The position numbers and the translations under genes are program-made. From positions 19,901,638-19,965,637 of the forward strand of contig OY540815.1 of assembly GCA_961205875.1 (NCBI GenBank): a stretch of DNA of 64,000 nt, written 5' to 3'. Shown here piece by piece: positions 12,700-24,766 of this stretch. The notes under the pieces are model-generated. The model did no database searches, was not told the origin of the DNA, and worked only from the letters and a program-made list of their open reading frames with translations. The stretch is from Sialis fuliginosa. Lineage: Eukaryota; Arthropoda; Insecta; Megaloptera; Sialidae. Every line of letters begins with the position of its first letter. Position 1 is the first letter of the stretch.

Positions 12700-13030
12700 A
12701 GAAAAAAAATTCTTCTCTGATATTTCCGTTTTGGATTAATACATTGTTTTCCGTGTCTGTCTGTCTGTCTATTCTCCGAACTCTTGTCACACGTATATCT
12801 CATAAACCAGTGAAACGATATTAATAAACATACTAGTAGATGATCTCATATAAAAATCATCAAAATCGTGTGTAAAGAGTTAGGTGGTATCCTAAAACTG
12901 TAACATTTTTCAAAATATCTCAAAAACAAATCATGTTACGTGAAATTTTTTTAGAATCTTTATTGTAGAATGCAGATAGTTAAATTCTCTATATTTAATA
13001 ATTGTATGCTCTAAAAAAAGTTGGTGACCC
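12700..13030 (+). repeat. Family D repeat, copy 2 (partial)
   Basis: Same block order as copy 1: (CTGT)n at 12,755-12,770, 'cttgtcacacgtatatctca', 'taaaccagtgaaacgatatt', 'aaaatcatcaaaatcgtgtg' and 'aatcatgttacgtgaaattt'. It ends near 'ggtgacccctgacctgg', an end-like motif also seen near 1,290. Confidence 0.65.
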
Positions 13031-14234
13031 CTGACCTGGACTTCCAACTATAATTATAGTTCATTTCAAACAACAAATATGGTAACATTGTGGTATTTAA
13101 CATACATTACATACGTAATTGATTTTTGATATGAATATTAAAATACCTTGGTATGAATTTATAAATGAGTGATTTTCATTTAATTAACTATTAAAATTTC
13201 TAATTTACAAATTGAATAAACTTTTTAAAACATATCTAATAATAAATTGTATATTAAAATATGAGATAAATAATTAGTGGGGGTTGGGGGGGGGGGGGGA
13301 AGAGTAGAAATATAATTATATTATACAAAATTTATATTCTGTTATTTTACAATGCAAATGATAAAAACATTTTTAAATGTTGTATTTTATATAAATAATT
13401 ATGTTAGTATTTCTCAATCATTTGTACCCTCTTTTTGATGTTTAAGGATATTATAATCAAATAAAACTATTTGTAAAATTTCATTTAGTTTTAAAATTTA
13501 CTAGTAAAGGTGTTAACACTTTTTTATAATAAAAAATATTTTGTATCAAAAAAAAAACAATTATTTATTATTATAAAAGAGAAAAAGTAAAGATTTTAAA
13601 AGATATAGAAAAACGTGATTTATACCAAAAAAACATGAAATTTGTTTTGTTTCGTGGAATCGATTAAATTTTACATTTTTCATTTTGTACCTGGATTTAA
13701 AATATTTTGACTTGTTTCAATTCCAGTTATATATTGTTTTGTTTCAATATATATTTCTTACACGTGTTTCAATAATGTCACAAAAGTTAAAATTGTTTTT
13801 TTTTTTATTATTATTAAGTTTGAATCTTTGTTATATATAATTCACTTACAAGTTTTTAAATTATTACATGACTTTATTTGTTACTTTTTCTTCTTGCTTG
13901 CAACACAGAATAACTTGTTAGATCCACTGTAAGTATTTTTCACGTTTTTTTAATATGTTTATTTAAGTTTTTTAACTAACTTCATCTCATCGCCTATTGG
14001 AAAAGTTCTTCTAACTTTTAATTGTCTCGTTTGTTTAAAGTATTTTATAATACTTATGTTAGATATCAAATGTTTTGTTTTAAATATTTATTTGTGCTAG
14101 AACAAGAATTGACTGTAATTAATTAAAATAGAAATGTAAACATTATTTTAACAAGTGCAGTGTGAAATAACGAATAGGGTAAATTAATACTAAATTGGTA
14201 ATATGTAATTTATGTTTTTATTAATTTATTAACT
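13031..14234. other. Non-coding; poly-G tract and repeat edge
   Basis: A run of 14 G lies at 13,286-13,299. 'gtatttctcaatcatttgta' at 13,399-13,425 resembles 'gtgtctctcaaaagattttg' at 29,280, suggesting shared hAT-like ends (cagtgtttctcaa type). Otherwise A/T-rich and without coding signal. Confidence 0.4.
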
Positions 14235-14830
14235 TGATCTTTCCGTTTTAGGTAAAGATAAACACTTTTTGTTCCATGGCTGTCTATCTGTGTGTCTGTC
14301 TGTCTTTTAAATCCTTGTCACACGCATAACTCGTGAACCACTCAACCGATATTAATGAAACTTGGTTAGTTAATTGAATATGGCTTGAGGACGGTCCGAT
14401 TTAAAAATCTTTTAAATCATGTGGAAAAAAGGAGATACACCATTTAATATTTATTTTTATTTAGAACGACACATGTTGAAAAAAAATAGAGCATTCAATT
14501 TTCTTTGTATAGTTCTACAGCATAACAATAGTTGTAAAATTTCTCTTACAAAGATTTATCTCAATTTGCTTTAATTATTTTTTACAACCACTATTTATTT
14601 TGACATTAAATGTAATTTTGATGTTATCATAGCAGAAAAATTTAGATTTAGATTGAAATTATAAAAAATAAGATCTCGAATTAATATTTTTAAATAAAAA
14701 TGCATGAAAATTAAATGGTTAACTAATGGTAGGCAATTCATCTGAATACTTCATCGATTTTTATTTAAATTGTTCACGAAGAAGCACTGTGAATTTACTT
14801 GATAGAAGTTTTTTTTTAAATCATGTTTAG
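14235..14830 (+). repeat. Family D repeat, copy 3
   Basis: (CTGT)n at 14,278-14,305, then 'aatccttgtcacacgcataa', 'ctcgtgaaccactcaaccga', 'tattaatgaaacttggtt', aacgacacatgttg and 'ctcttacaaagatttatctc'. Same orientation as copies 1 and 2; non-coding. Confidence 0.7.
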
Positions 14831-16020
14831 TTTTGATTTATTTGATAGATTTGGGTATGACTCAAATGCAGTTTACGATAAATTTTACGATTCTAATTCC
14901 ACGGTTGGAGCAAGGCCAAGTTTACACATATAACAGCAATCATTCAGTACAGACGGTTCTTGTATCGTGTAACGACCGTTATGAACGAGACTAGAGTTAA
15001 GCATTGGTACTATTCCAATAAATGTACAAATCATATAAATCATACGGATATTGCAAATCTTTATATTTTAAAATAGTTCTTTCAAATGTTGACCTATTAT
15101 TGATTTTATTAAAATATTAAATGTAGTGTGTAAATTCTATTACAGAATTATGTGATATGTATATTTTGCAGCTCCATTTTAACGCATAATATCTTGCGTG
15201 ACTTTTTTGTGTGGTTATTTTGAGCATAAAATCAATTTATATATATTAAAAATAAAAACAAATTTGATAAAAATATTTTCAGTACACTACTCATGTTATA
15301 ACTTATTGATCGTAAAGAAAGCAAAAAAAAAAATTAAAATGCTTTGTTTAAAATGAATGTATAAAAATATCATGTTCAAGTTCGTTTTTAATATTATCTT
15401 ATTCAATCTTTATGAAATGCAGTTTTTACTGGTCACAAACATGAAACATTATATGAGCTAATAACCTTAAAATAATGTTATCTCGATGTAAGAAAATAAA
15501 AAACACACCAACTTTTAATTTTGTTATTTATTTGCATATGAAAACAAATTCTGACTTAAACAAAAATAATTTTACCATAATCGATAGCATTATACTATTT
15601 AAACTGTGATATTTATTAAAAATGACATATATATGTGTGTTTGTATGAAATTTTAACATATCACATGATAATGTCATAGTAAATAACTACAAACGTGGTG
15701 TACAAATAATCGTATTATAGCTACGGCGTATCAAATATCAGTGTAAATTGAGTAAAATGTGTATACAATATTCACACTGCACGTGTGTTAATCGTTATCA
15801 AACAAATAATAATGTACATCACTAGATAAGATTAAATAAAACATTTAATTAATTTTAAAACCACCTGTCCCGATTTCACTCCAAATAATATGTATGTAAT
15901 GAATAATTGTGACAGAACATTAAATGGTACACATATAACATTAATCTTAAAGCACATGAACGTTTTAAAAGAGAAAACCCGCACGTTTTGTATAAGATTT
16001 AACACTACACTGTACCTAAC
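14831..16020. other. Non-coding, AT-rich
   Basis: No open frame or repeat partner worth naming. It ends where the CpG-rich island of 16.05 kb begins. Confidence 0.4.
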
Positions 16021-16049
16021 CTATAAGTTGTGTTTCGTCAGTGCGTGAT

Positions 16050-16300
16050 GGGGTGGTCGCGACGGGCCGGTCACGGCGGTTCCGTCAGACCCATGAAGGT
16101 CAACGGGATCTCCGGCATGTCACTGCACTCCGGCGGTTTCACCGTTACTGTGTTGAAGAGCGCTGCTAGCACTGAACCGGACTGCGTCGGCGGCCATATT
16201 GACGCGGGCGACGTCGAAGGGGGCGTTGTGGTGACGTCACTGACACGGACACCCCGCCGCCGCTACTAAACGCACTAGGGCACCGACTGTGGGGCTCTCA
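16050..16300 (-). promoter_or_regulatory. CpG-rich island, probable first-exon region
   Basis: About 250 bp rich in CG dinucleotides within an AT-rich genome. On the minus strand an ATG in a good context (AATATGGCC, 16,197-16,195) opens 18 codons reading MAADAVRFSASSALQHSN plus one base, up to a possible donor GTGAAA at 16,142. A second minus frame is open from 16,262 to a TGA at 16,073-16,071 and ends ...EIPLTFMGLTEPP. The plus strand has a 79-codon frame. Because several frames are open, base composition alone cannot choose between them. I favour a leftward 5' exon; a 3' terminal exon is the alternative. Confidence 0.35.
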
Positions 16301-16540
16301 GCGGTGATCTATCTCATGGATACGTCGATATATGTCTATAATATGTATCTTTTCGATATTCTCTACATGTTTTAGCCGGTCGATAATTCAGAAAGCGGCG
16401 AGCATGATACCTATAACGAGAGCGCATGCGTACCCGGAATGTATGGAAAATGCACGTTATGGTATAATAATAAATGTGTATGTGTGTGCGTACATAGCAC
16501 GAGTTCCGTGCGCAAACTCGGTGCGTACGCGCTAGAACAC

Positions 16541-16551
16541 ATATATATACA
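16541..16551 (-). promoter_or_regulatory. Possible TATA-like element
   Basis: TATATATAT lies about 30-40 bp upstream (minus sense) of a stretch that turns abruptly CG-rich (ctagcgcgtacgcacc). This is the layout expected of a TATA promoter feeding the island at 16.05-16.3 kb. Such AT repeats are common in this window, so the call is weak. Confidence 0.2.
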
Positions 16552-16799
16552 CCACGTTAGTGTTTAGTGAGTCAGATCACCAAGACATGCGTAATACCAG
16601 ACATACGCTAGACATCAATACTTAAACTCTGCATACATACACTTTATAATCACACACACACACATTAAAAATATATAATTACAAAAAAAATATTCCAAGA
16701 TTTATCTTAAAAAAAAATTAGACTGTCAGAAATTTTTTTTTATTTTTTATACTTTTATAATTGGAAATGTTTTAAAATGTATTTTATGTTAAAAAACAT

Positions 16800-17240
16800 T
16801 TAATATGTCATGTAAATAGCGGTTGTAAAAAACAAATGACGATTTTTTAAAGCAAATTGAGATAAATCTTTGTTAGGAAATATTTTACAATAAACGTTGT
16901 GGTAACCTAAATTATAGGAACATAAATGCTCTATATATAAAATCTATGTGTCATTCTTAAAATATCTTGAAAATATAAATATTTTGGGATGTCACCCAAC
17001 CAACCAACCAGGTTTCATTTATATCAGTCTAGTGGTTCATGAATTATGCGGGTGACAAGGATTCAGGGGACAGACAAACAGACAGACACAGAACGAAAAG
17101 TGTTTGTTTTCATTTGAAACAAAAAGTTTAAATTTTGAAATCGGGGAATTTTTTTTTTCGTTTTAAAACGATCACATAGCTTCTTGTATCTTCGATACGG
17201 CGAGGAAGCAAAAGAATTAAAATCAGGTATATAGCTAAAT
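16800..17240 (-). repeat. Family D repeat, copy 4 (inverted)
   Basis: Read on the minus strand it shows the family order: 'cttcgatacaagaagctatg'-like block, 'cgttctgtgtctgtctgttt', 'ccctgaatccttgtcacccg', 'cataattcatgaaccactag', 'aagatttatctcaatttgct'. A 78-codon minus frame through it resembles the plus frame of copy 1 (...FRSVSVC.SVP), confirming repeat origin. Confidence 0.7.
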
Positions 17241-17700
17241 GAACTCACTAAAAATTCTATTATAGGAAAGTAAATTAAGATGGTCAAAATTAATTTCAAA
17301 CGACCAAATTCAAAACAATGAAATTACGGTAAAAATGGTCGTATATAAATTAACAAAAAGGCATTTTAAAGATTGAAATTTTTACTTTTCAATGCATTTC
17401 ACACTTTCTATTTTTATTTCATTTTTCACAAAGTAAAGGATTATAAAACAAGTAAACACTGTGTGTGAGTGTGGGTGCATTGGCTTCAAAAAATATTTTA
17501 AACTTAATCTGTTAATACCCTTCAAAAGTGTAAAGTTCAAACTCGAACCACCGTTATTCTACAAAGATATTTGAGATAAACCAAAAATAGTCATGTTAGC
17601 ATAATATTTAATTTTAAAAAATCGGAGACAAATTTTACTTTCTAATGAGTTTATTTTTTCAATTGTTTTTTTTATTTGTTTATCTATTATGTTTACCATA
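17241..17700. other. Non-coding, AT-rich
   Basis: No gene or repeat recognised apart from a short GT-rich run near 17,460. Confidence 0.4.
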
Positions 17701-17719
17701 ATTGTTAAGTTTAGTCAAC

Positions 17720-18585
17720 CAGGGGGGTAAAAGCTTTTACTTTTTAAAACTAATTCTTATGTATTTAAATCATAAATAAATGATTCAACGTCCTATTTTT
17801 TTGTATATAAGTTGATATTTGTATGGGTTGACGTGAAAATATGAAATTTTCAAACCGCAGGTCTATATCTCAAACCCTTCTCGAGATATAGCCTCTCAAA
17901 GTTTTAGTTTTTTCAAATTTTTGGAGAAAAAAGGTCATAACTTTTGAACGAGTGATCGGAATTGATTTTAGTTGACGGATTTGAAATCAGCGTGTCAAAA
18001 TCTATGTAATGACATGTGTAATACTTTAAAATTCGACAAAAAAAAATTCGTAAAAATCGACATTTTTTTAAGGTATACCCCTTTGAATTTTTTCGATTTT
18101 TCGCGAATTTTTTTTTCTCAAGTTTTAAGGTATTATATATGTAATTATATAGATTTTGACACGCTGATTCCAAATCCGTCAACTAAAACCAATTCCGACC
18201 ACCCGTTCAAAATTTAGAGCAATTTTTCTTCAAATTTTTGAAAAAACTTTAACTTTGAGAAGCTATATCTCAAGAACGGTTGGAGATACAGACCTGCGGT
18301 TTGAAAATTTCAACTTTTCACGTCATTTTTTATATAATAGTTATACTTTTAACGAAATCAGAAATTCAAATTTTTTTAGTGAAATTTCCTGCAGTGAACT
18401 TTAACTCGTCATACAAATATCGTTTTAAATTCAAGAAAATAAGACGTAGAGGTGTATAATTGTTTTATAATTGAGCGTATAATATTTTTAAATTATTTAT
18501 TAACTGAAAACACAGGTTTGTATTAATTTATCCATTAAGTAATGGAAGCACTGCTTCTCTTGTTTCCATGGACGCTTCGCCACTG
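17720..18585 (-). mobile_element. Family E element with giant palindromic core, copy 1
   Basis: A core from about 17,786 to 18,453 is a long inverted repeat. 'cgcaggtctatatctcaaac' on the left mirrors 'gagatacagacctgcggttt' on the right, and 'tgacggatttgaaatcagcg' mirrors 'cgctgattccaaatccgtca'. The left arm lacks about 90 bp present in the right arm. Right of the core, about 130 bp leads to a CGCCACTG end at 18,578-18,585, a CAGTGGCG-type terminus. The same right flank occurs inverted at the left of copy 2 (48.23 kb), so core and flanks moved as a unit. Mirror-image open frames (MTDL.SACQNL) occur on both strands; these are palindrome artefacts. Confidence 0.7.
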
Positions 18586-19672
18586 GATGGAGATTGTCAT
18601 GTCTCAAGTGTGTATCAATACGTTCAACTGTATTTTAATCACTTAATTAATATTATTTCGACGAGTGTGCCTGTACAAGTAAATGCATAGGTAAATCATC
18701 TATACAAGTACATTTTTAAATGTATATACATAGTATAATAATATCTGTACGTACGAGAACCATATAGGTTGTTTTACAACAAATAAAAACATTCGCATGG
18801 AAAATGCAGACTGCAAGATAAAAACTGTCAAACTTCAAATGCAACAATAAACATCGCATGCATCATGTTTCGTTTTTGTTTCACAATCTTTTGTTGTTAC
18901 GCTTGATGGAAGTAATTCGCTTCTTTCTACAACACGTCTACTTTTGAAGTTGTTGCAGTCGAGAGAAATTTGTACCAAAGAAATAGAATTTCTTTAAAAG
19001 CAACATAAAACGGGTGGGTAAAATTGAACACATTTTAAACATAATTTGATGTTAATTTTATTTTACAATATGCAGTTGGTACGGTTACTCGTATTATTAT
19101 AGAAGAAATAAACGCTGGAAACAAATTAGCATATTAATGTTTTCAGAGCTATGTAAATGATCTTTTTGATTATAACATACCTTCGTTATTTTATAGTTAA
19201 TATATATAGAATCTTTTTTGATAATTTTTAGAAATTTGTTTTGTTTTATTTGTTTATTCCAAATAAAATCGAAAATAACTGTTAATACACAGTGACGTAA
19301 AATAAAAAAATAAATGTCTAGAATCACGCCGTTGACTAACAAAGAATCCCCAAAAGCATTTAGTAATTAAATTCAAGAGGGTGGGTTTGTTTGTAGAAAT
19401 AGTGTTATTATTGTAACGTGGTAGTTTTAATGAATAATGATAAATAAGTCTCACTAAACAGGATTTTACCGATGAATTCTATATAGATACTATATTATAA
19501 TGGGGGCAGTAATTGTAAGTTTAATTGTGTTAATGTTCAAGATCTCATAAAAATCTGGACACAATTTGGAAACTATTCACGATTAAAGAATGAAACTTTC
19601 GGATATGTCGTTTCGGAGTCGTAAAAAAATAATATACGTCCGGTTTATAATAAATATATATATATATATAAA
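18586..19672. other. Non-coding, AT-rich
   Basis: No supported gene. Short minus-strand frames (19,097-19,454) are low-complexity. An (AT)n run sits at 19,650-19,670, just outside the next foldback element. Confidence 0.4.
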
Positions 19673-20012
19673 CTGATCAAAAACAGTGAACAATGAGCTT
19701 TGATTGGTTGATTCATGGAATTTCTGGTGGAATGTACCAGAAATTTAAAGAATGTCATTTTTTAAGCGTGTAAGGAAATGTGAAAGAAGTACTAGAAAGA
19801 GATAGAAACTAGTGTTCTGGCAGAAACGCTCAACATTAAGTGAACATAAGAGTTATTCGGTTAGCCTGGTCACTAGTTTCTATATCTTTCTAGTTACTTC
19901 TTTCTCACTTTCTTATATGTTTACAAAATTACATTCTTTTAATTTCTGGTACATTCCACCAGAAATTCCATGAATTAACCAATCAAAACTCGTTGTTCCG
20001 TTTTTTGGTCAG
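19673..20012. repeat. Foldback element, arms about 150 bp
   Basis: Left arm carries 'gattggttgattcatggaat', 'ttctggtggaatgtaccaga', 'agaaagagatagaaactagt'. The right arm is the mirrored reverse complement (ctagtttctatatctttcta ... 'attccaccagaaattccatg' ... ccaatcaaaactcg). The loop of about 50 bp is not repeated. Non-coding, foldback type. A 104-codon minus frame starting at its right edge (20,289-19,975) partly lies in it and is not credible. Confidence 0.75.
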
Positions 20013-23000
20013 ACGTGAATGCTCCCATTGTGTAGCTAACTTCATGCGTTATATGACAACACATGAAGACTATTATATGTGACAGAAGAAAAATGCATAC
20101 ATTTGCGTCCAATAAGCTTATATGTAACATTTTCTTTGCTGACCGATTAAATTCAATTTCCCTTATCTGCGTCTTTGTGCAGTAGTAGAGCTTCACGTTT
20201 TCCATACATTTCCTTGTGTGCTTGTACAGCTGAAAACCCTTTTGTTCTATTTCATGCTGTCTAATGAACATAGATATCGTTAGCATCAACCAGAAGTTGA
20301 CAACAGTCTAGGTTCCATTATATGCTAAAGTATTTCTTTGAAGTGTTCGTTATAATCATAGAGTATGATGCATTTAATAAAGGCACACCCTGTCTTGTTA
20401 TATTGCATTAACACAGAGCCGTACTAAGACATTAAAGTGACCTATATAAACAATATACTTTTTATTTCATTTATACTAGGTGAGCTAAAGAGTTGAAACT
20501 AGACTAATACTGAAAATAGCCATTTTTAATTAAAATTTAATGAAAATTCATATTTCTTTAATACACTTAAGTATTTACTGTAAGCTTAAAAAATGCCAGT
20601 GCGTGTACATTATATGTATATATCTTCAATAAAATATATCATAAATAAACTATTAAATTTACCTTGACATGTATACATTGACGTCCGTTAAGGTGGTGGG
20701 AGGGCAGATGGGGCATCTACCCCTTGGGATATGACCTTTTTGGCATTCTATAATGTGTTATGTGAGGAATATGAAAAATTGAAAAATTTTAATTTGTGAA
20801 GAGCAAAAAGTTCTTACATTATGATAACCTAGCTTAGGTGTTTTTTGAAGGTTATTTTTAGATGAAATAATTTTATAACCTACCGTATCTGCTATTTAAA
20901 TTCACACTTTACTAGAAAATAATAACTGGCATATGTACCTCTAAAAGCTACTAAAAATATTAATCATATTCGTGATTTAAGTGTTAAGATAATTTTATCA
21001 AAAATAACGTATTTAAATTTCCTGCCTGGCTAAAATCCGTTACTGAATAATGCCCGCATTCATAAACAAAATAACAGTCATTCCAAAACCATCGAATATA
21101 CATACATTACCAGTCAACAAAAAAAAGGATAACTATGGACAGTATTTATCCTTAAAGCTCTTTCGGTCAGGATATAATACGACGAATCTTTACCAAAGCT
21201 TTTGTGTCCTGATTCTCGATGGCCCAGATTCTGTTCAAAGTAATATATCACAGAGCGGGACGGTCCGGTTATACCCACGTCGTCCGAAATAATTTGCATT
21301 GTAAATCTCTATACAGCATGCACTTTATGTAGCATTTAGGTCGGTTGTTGCTCTAACAACACGTGGGATGGCGAAGCTGATTCTATGTACCCATGCATCA
21401 TACATGCAACAGCAGAAGCCACATACAGGACCGAACTATTCTATATGGAGTTTATATACACTCCTTACATTTTAAGCGCCCATCAATCAATTTTGAACTG
21501 ATGATATTTATTTGTATGTTTTATATGAAGTGGTCCAGCACTGATTGCTCGATCATTCTCAAAAAAGTGATTTTTTTGAGTGTAATTAATTACCCTAACA
21601 TATTGGTATTTCGAAATGTCCATTATTTTTATTGATTTTTGTTTTCGCGTGACGACCAGATATAAACATGAAATCTCAATCTTAATTTTTTTTTTTACAT
21701 AATTGGACTAAATTTCAAATTTTTATCTGGCCTCCCACCACTGTTATTACGCTTTAAAAAGTGCCATTTTCAAATACTGAGAATTTTTTTAAAGGAGGGC
21801 AAGTCAAATTGAACTAGGGTGTGTGAACTAAATTAGTACCCACCTATTTGTAAAAAATAATTTGACTTGTTCATTTTTCCCCTTCTTGCAAAAAAATTCC
21901 CTTAAAAATGGGATTTTTTCAAAAAAAGAAAATTAAGGCTAAAATTTCACCCTTTAGAATTACATTTAGGTGAAGTAAGTAATCTTGTAGCCCGTTTTTT
22001 TCTGAACAATTTGCTTGTAGTCCCATGTTAAAAGGTTATATTCTAGTTTCCGCAAACCCTTTAAATTGCAAAAAATTCTACATGTTAGGGTAATTACACA
22101 CAAAACAAAAGGTATTTTTTTAGAATGGCCAAGCAATCATTGAATTAAATTCTGGGCCATTTGATATGATATGATGTAAAATAAATTATACATTTTTGCG
22201 ATTTTGTTTAACATTTACAATGTTTTAACAATTATTTTGTCTTACACCGTTGGGAGGGGGGCCCAAAATCAACGAAAATGTACTTACGTAATACTTATTT
22301 GAATGGCCTCTAATTTAAAAACGCTTTCATGAACAATCACTTGAATAGAAAAATAAAATTGACTCAACTTACCAGATGTATCTATTTACCTATAACATCC
22401 AAATATTTTTTCCGTCCCTGATCTAAAGTAAATGTTCTAATGAAAAATATGCATTTGCATAGCTAGATGTATATAATAACGTCCAGTTCTGTGTCATGCT
22501 TTATACCAGTTTGGAAACACACTGTTATTAATACAAACATATATATATATACATATATATTTGTGTACGTACAGTATACAGAGATCTTGATATATTACCT
22601 ATAAACCAACGCGCTGCAAATACGAACTTATATCGTTCACTCGCATACTATACATTACAGTTAAACGAATAGTACGAATCAGTTGCAACCCTGCAATAAT
22701 GAATTGTAAAATGTAAAAAAAAAACATCTAGCAATGTTATCAGTGGTGTGTTATAGCTTCATGGTGCCCTAGTTAATTGAGGCCCCATGTATACAGTCAT
22801 TTTTTTGCCAGGGGGGCGGGATATTTTTATTCAACACTACTCATGCAAAAAAAAAATTGATAAAATTTCACTTAAAAAAATTGTGTTCCCAAAGTGAATT
22901 TGACGATATGGGGTCATCATTGAAACCATTCAATGAACTATGACGGGGTGCCTGAAGATTCTGGTACAAGAAGATTTATGCAGCGCTGTTTTAAAGAATG

Positions 23001-23225
23001 AGAAAAACGTCGGCGTCAGTATATTTATAAAAATATAAAAAATAAATATAATAGTCCAAAAGCGGATGATATTATTTTCAGCCCCATCTGAGCATTAGTG
23101 GGATAAAGTGGTGTAATCCCTTAATCAAAATTTAAAGAAAATACTTGTAAAATTCGACACCAAAACGAGACATCAGTTCTAAAAACTGAGACTTACCTGA
23201 TTCGTCTTGTGTGCCTTAATTCTTA
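20013..23225. other. Non-coding with unassigned GC-richer patches
   Basis: 21,040-21,300 is richer in GC and open on both strands (80 and 61 codons), with 'gagcgggacggtccggttat', but no domain or splice pattern is visible. 21,790-21,895 contains a partial inverted repeat (gcaagtcaaattgaac / taatttgacttgttc). 22,790-22,990 has repeat-like 'ggcgggatatttttattc'. Simple (AT) runs lie near 22,545. No gene supported. Confidence 0.4.
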
Positions 23226-23400
23226 CCTGAAAATAATTATTTAAATGTATAGAACATAAATAACAGATACTAATATTATTTACAACTGTACATTTTTTCC
23301 AAATTGACAAGAGTAAACATTTGTTTCAGGTTGTAAGATCATTTACAAAAATAGGAGGTTTTCTTCCGAGACAAATATTATCCATAGAGAAATGTAAATA
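23226..23400 (+). repeat. Family F repeat, copy 1
   Basis: The segment 'gtaagatcatttacaaaaat' plus 'aggaggttttcttccgagac' matches the reverse complement of 41,935-41,985 (ctgggaagaaaacctcctat, ttttgaaaacgatctttc). A weaker match extends left through 'gaacataaat' and 'cagata'. Related sequence recurs at 42,302-42,350. Class not determined. Confidence 0.6.
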
Positions 23401-24590
23401 GTAATTATTTAAATTAAAGCATTGTCCTAATTGACATTCTAATTCATTGCATACTAAAAAGTTTTCATGTAGGTATTATATGTAGTTTAAAACTCAGACA
23501 ATGACTAATATGTCATGAGATGGAACTTTTTATATAAAATAAATTCTATTTGTCATTGGGTTTTTTCCTGGATTATGCTCGAGTCCAAGGGAAAATAATT
23601 CTATAATAAATAAAAAATTCGACAATATAGAGATATTTTGTTGAAATAGTAATTAATTTTTTATTGGTTTGTAATTTGCATATTCATTATTTAATAATAT
23701 TTTTTACCATACATTAATTAGGGAACTTTGCCATATATCTGACCTAATTTTGCACCCGCGGTTTTCGCATGTAACTGTTAATTTTTTTGGTATACCCAAA
23801 GGGAATTATCACTGAAAGGATAAAAAATGGAAGGGAAGAAAAAAATCAAGAACATTGAGAATTACTTATGTGTAGATTGAGCCAAAATTATCAGTACTAA
23901 AAAATTCTGGCACGATCAATTGTTATAAACAATTTGATTGTTTATTTCCTTATAGAAAAATTGGTACCACCCATTTTAATTAAACTGAAATATAAATATT
24001 AAATATACTGGTGTTTAATTTTTTTATGTTTGTTGATAAAAAAAACGGAACCGAACATTAGAACCGGAGTTCAATTTTAAAAAAAAATACTAAAACCCTA
24101 CCCAGAACCGAAAATTGAAGGATTTTCTGGCTCTGTACTGATACATACTCAAAGTGAAAACTTTTAAAAATAAGTATAATATTGCGCACACTTCCTCTAC
24201 TTTCATTTCAAATTTTTCCATTAAGTATACCCCCCTCCCTATATCCCTCACTAAAGCTAACACATTTTTAATATAAAATAATACAAATTGATGAAAATAA
24301 AATTTCAAACGAAATTATTTTTCTCATGACGTGCAGAAGACCCAGATACCGAAATAGATGTTTGATTCCATTTACGTAGTAAAACAAGAGACATAACATG
24401 TTATTTGCTGCGCTATATTTCTAATAGCTCCCGAGAGTTCTCCACAAGATTACAGCCTGCGCGATTCCTTATTACGCACGAGTTACGTGAGGTCCCATAT
24501 ATGTATTGTTTTATTCAACACTGTTCGTTTGTCATCTGTGGAAAATACTATGTCGATACGTTTCACCGATATATCACATTTCTCTTTCAG
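23401..24590. other. Non-coding, AT-rich
   Basis: No gene recognised. It ends in a pyrimidine-rich stretch plus CAG (tttctctttcag, 24,579-24,590) that could be a splice acceptor for the next entry. Confidence 0.4.
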
Positions 24591-24766
24591 ACGAGCCTAC
24601 AATAAATGAGAAAAGTTTATTAAATCAATATTTTCTAATATTGTTTTGGGAAATAATGGCTCTATTGAAGATGTTTACTGCAATGTGCGACGAAATGTTG
24701 GCCAACAGAACAACAAAATATCCGTATGGAGAACCATACATGACTATCTTTTTAAATAATTTTTAA
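24591..24766 (+). CDS. Possible terminal exon of an unrecognised gene
   Basis: A good acceptor (tttctctttcag) ends at 24,590. The following frame (phase 1) is open for 58 residues to TAA at 24,764-24,766 and includes ...LKMFTAMCDEMLANRTTKYP and YGEPYMTIFLNNF. The residue mix is less A/T-biased than random frames here (Met, Cys, Tyr, Gly, Pro well spread), and an ATTTTATTTATA stretch follows. No family recognised and no upstream exon found, so a chance open frame remains quite possible. Confidence 0.2.

Noticed and set aside
17913-18217. 89- and 81-codon frames on opposite strands with near-identical starts
   Set aside because: The shared MTDL-SACQNL start on both strands is explained by the palindrome, as at 48.7 kb; not coding.
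19975-20289. 104-codon minus frame
   Set aside because: Overlaps the arm of the foldback element and has no recognisable domain or splice signals.
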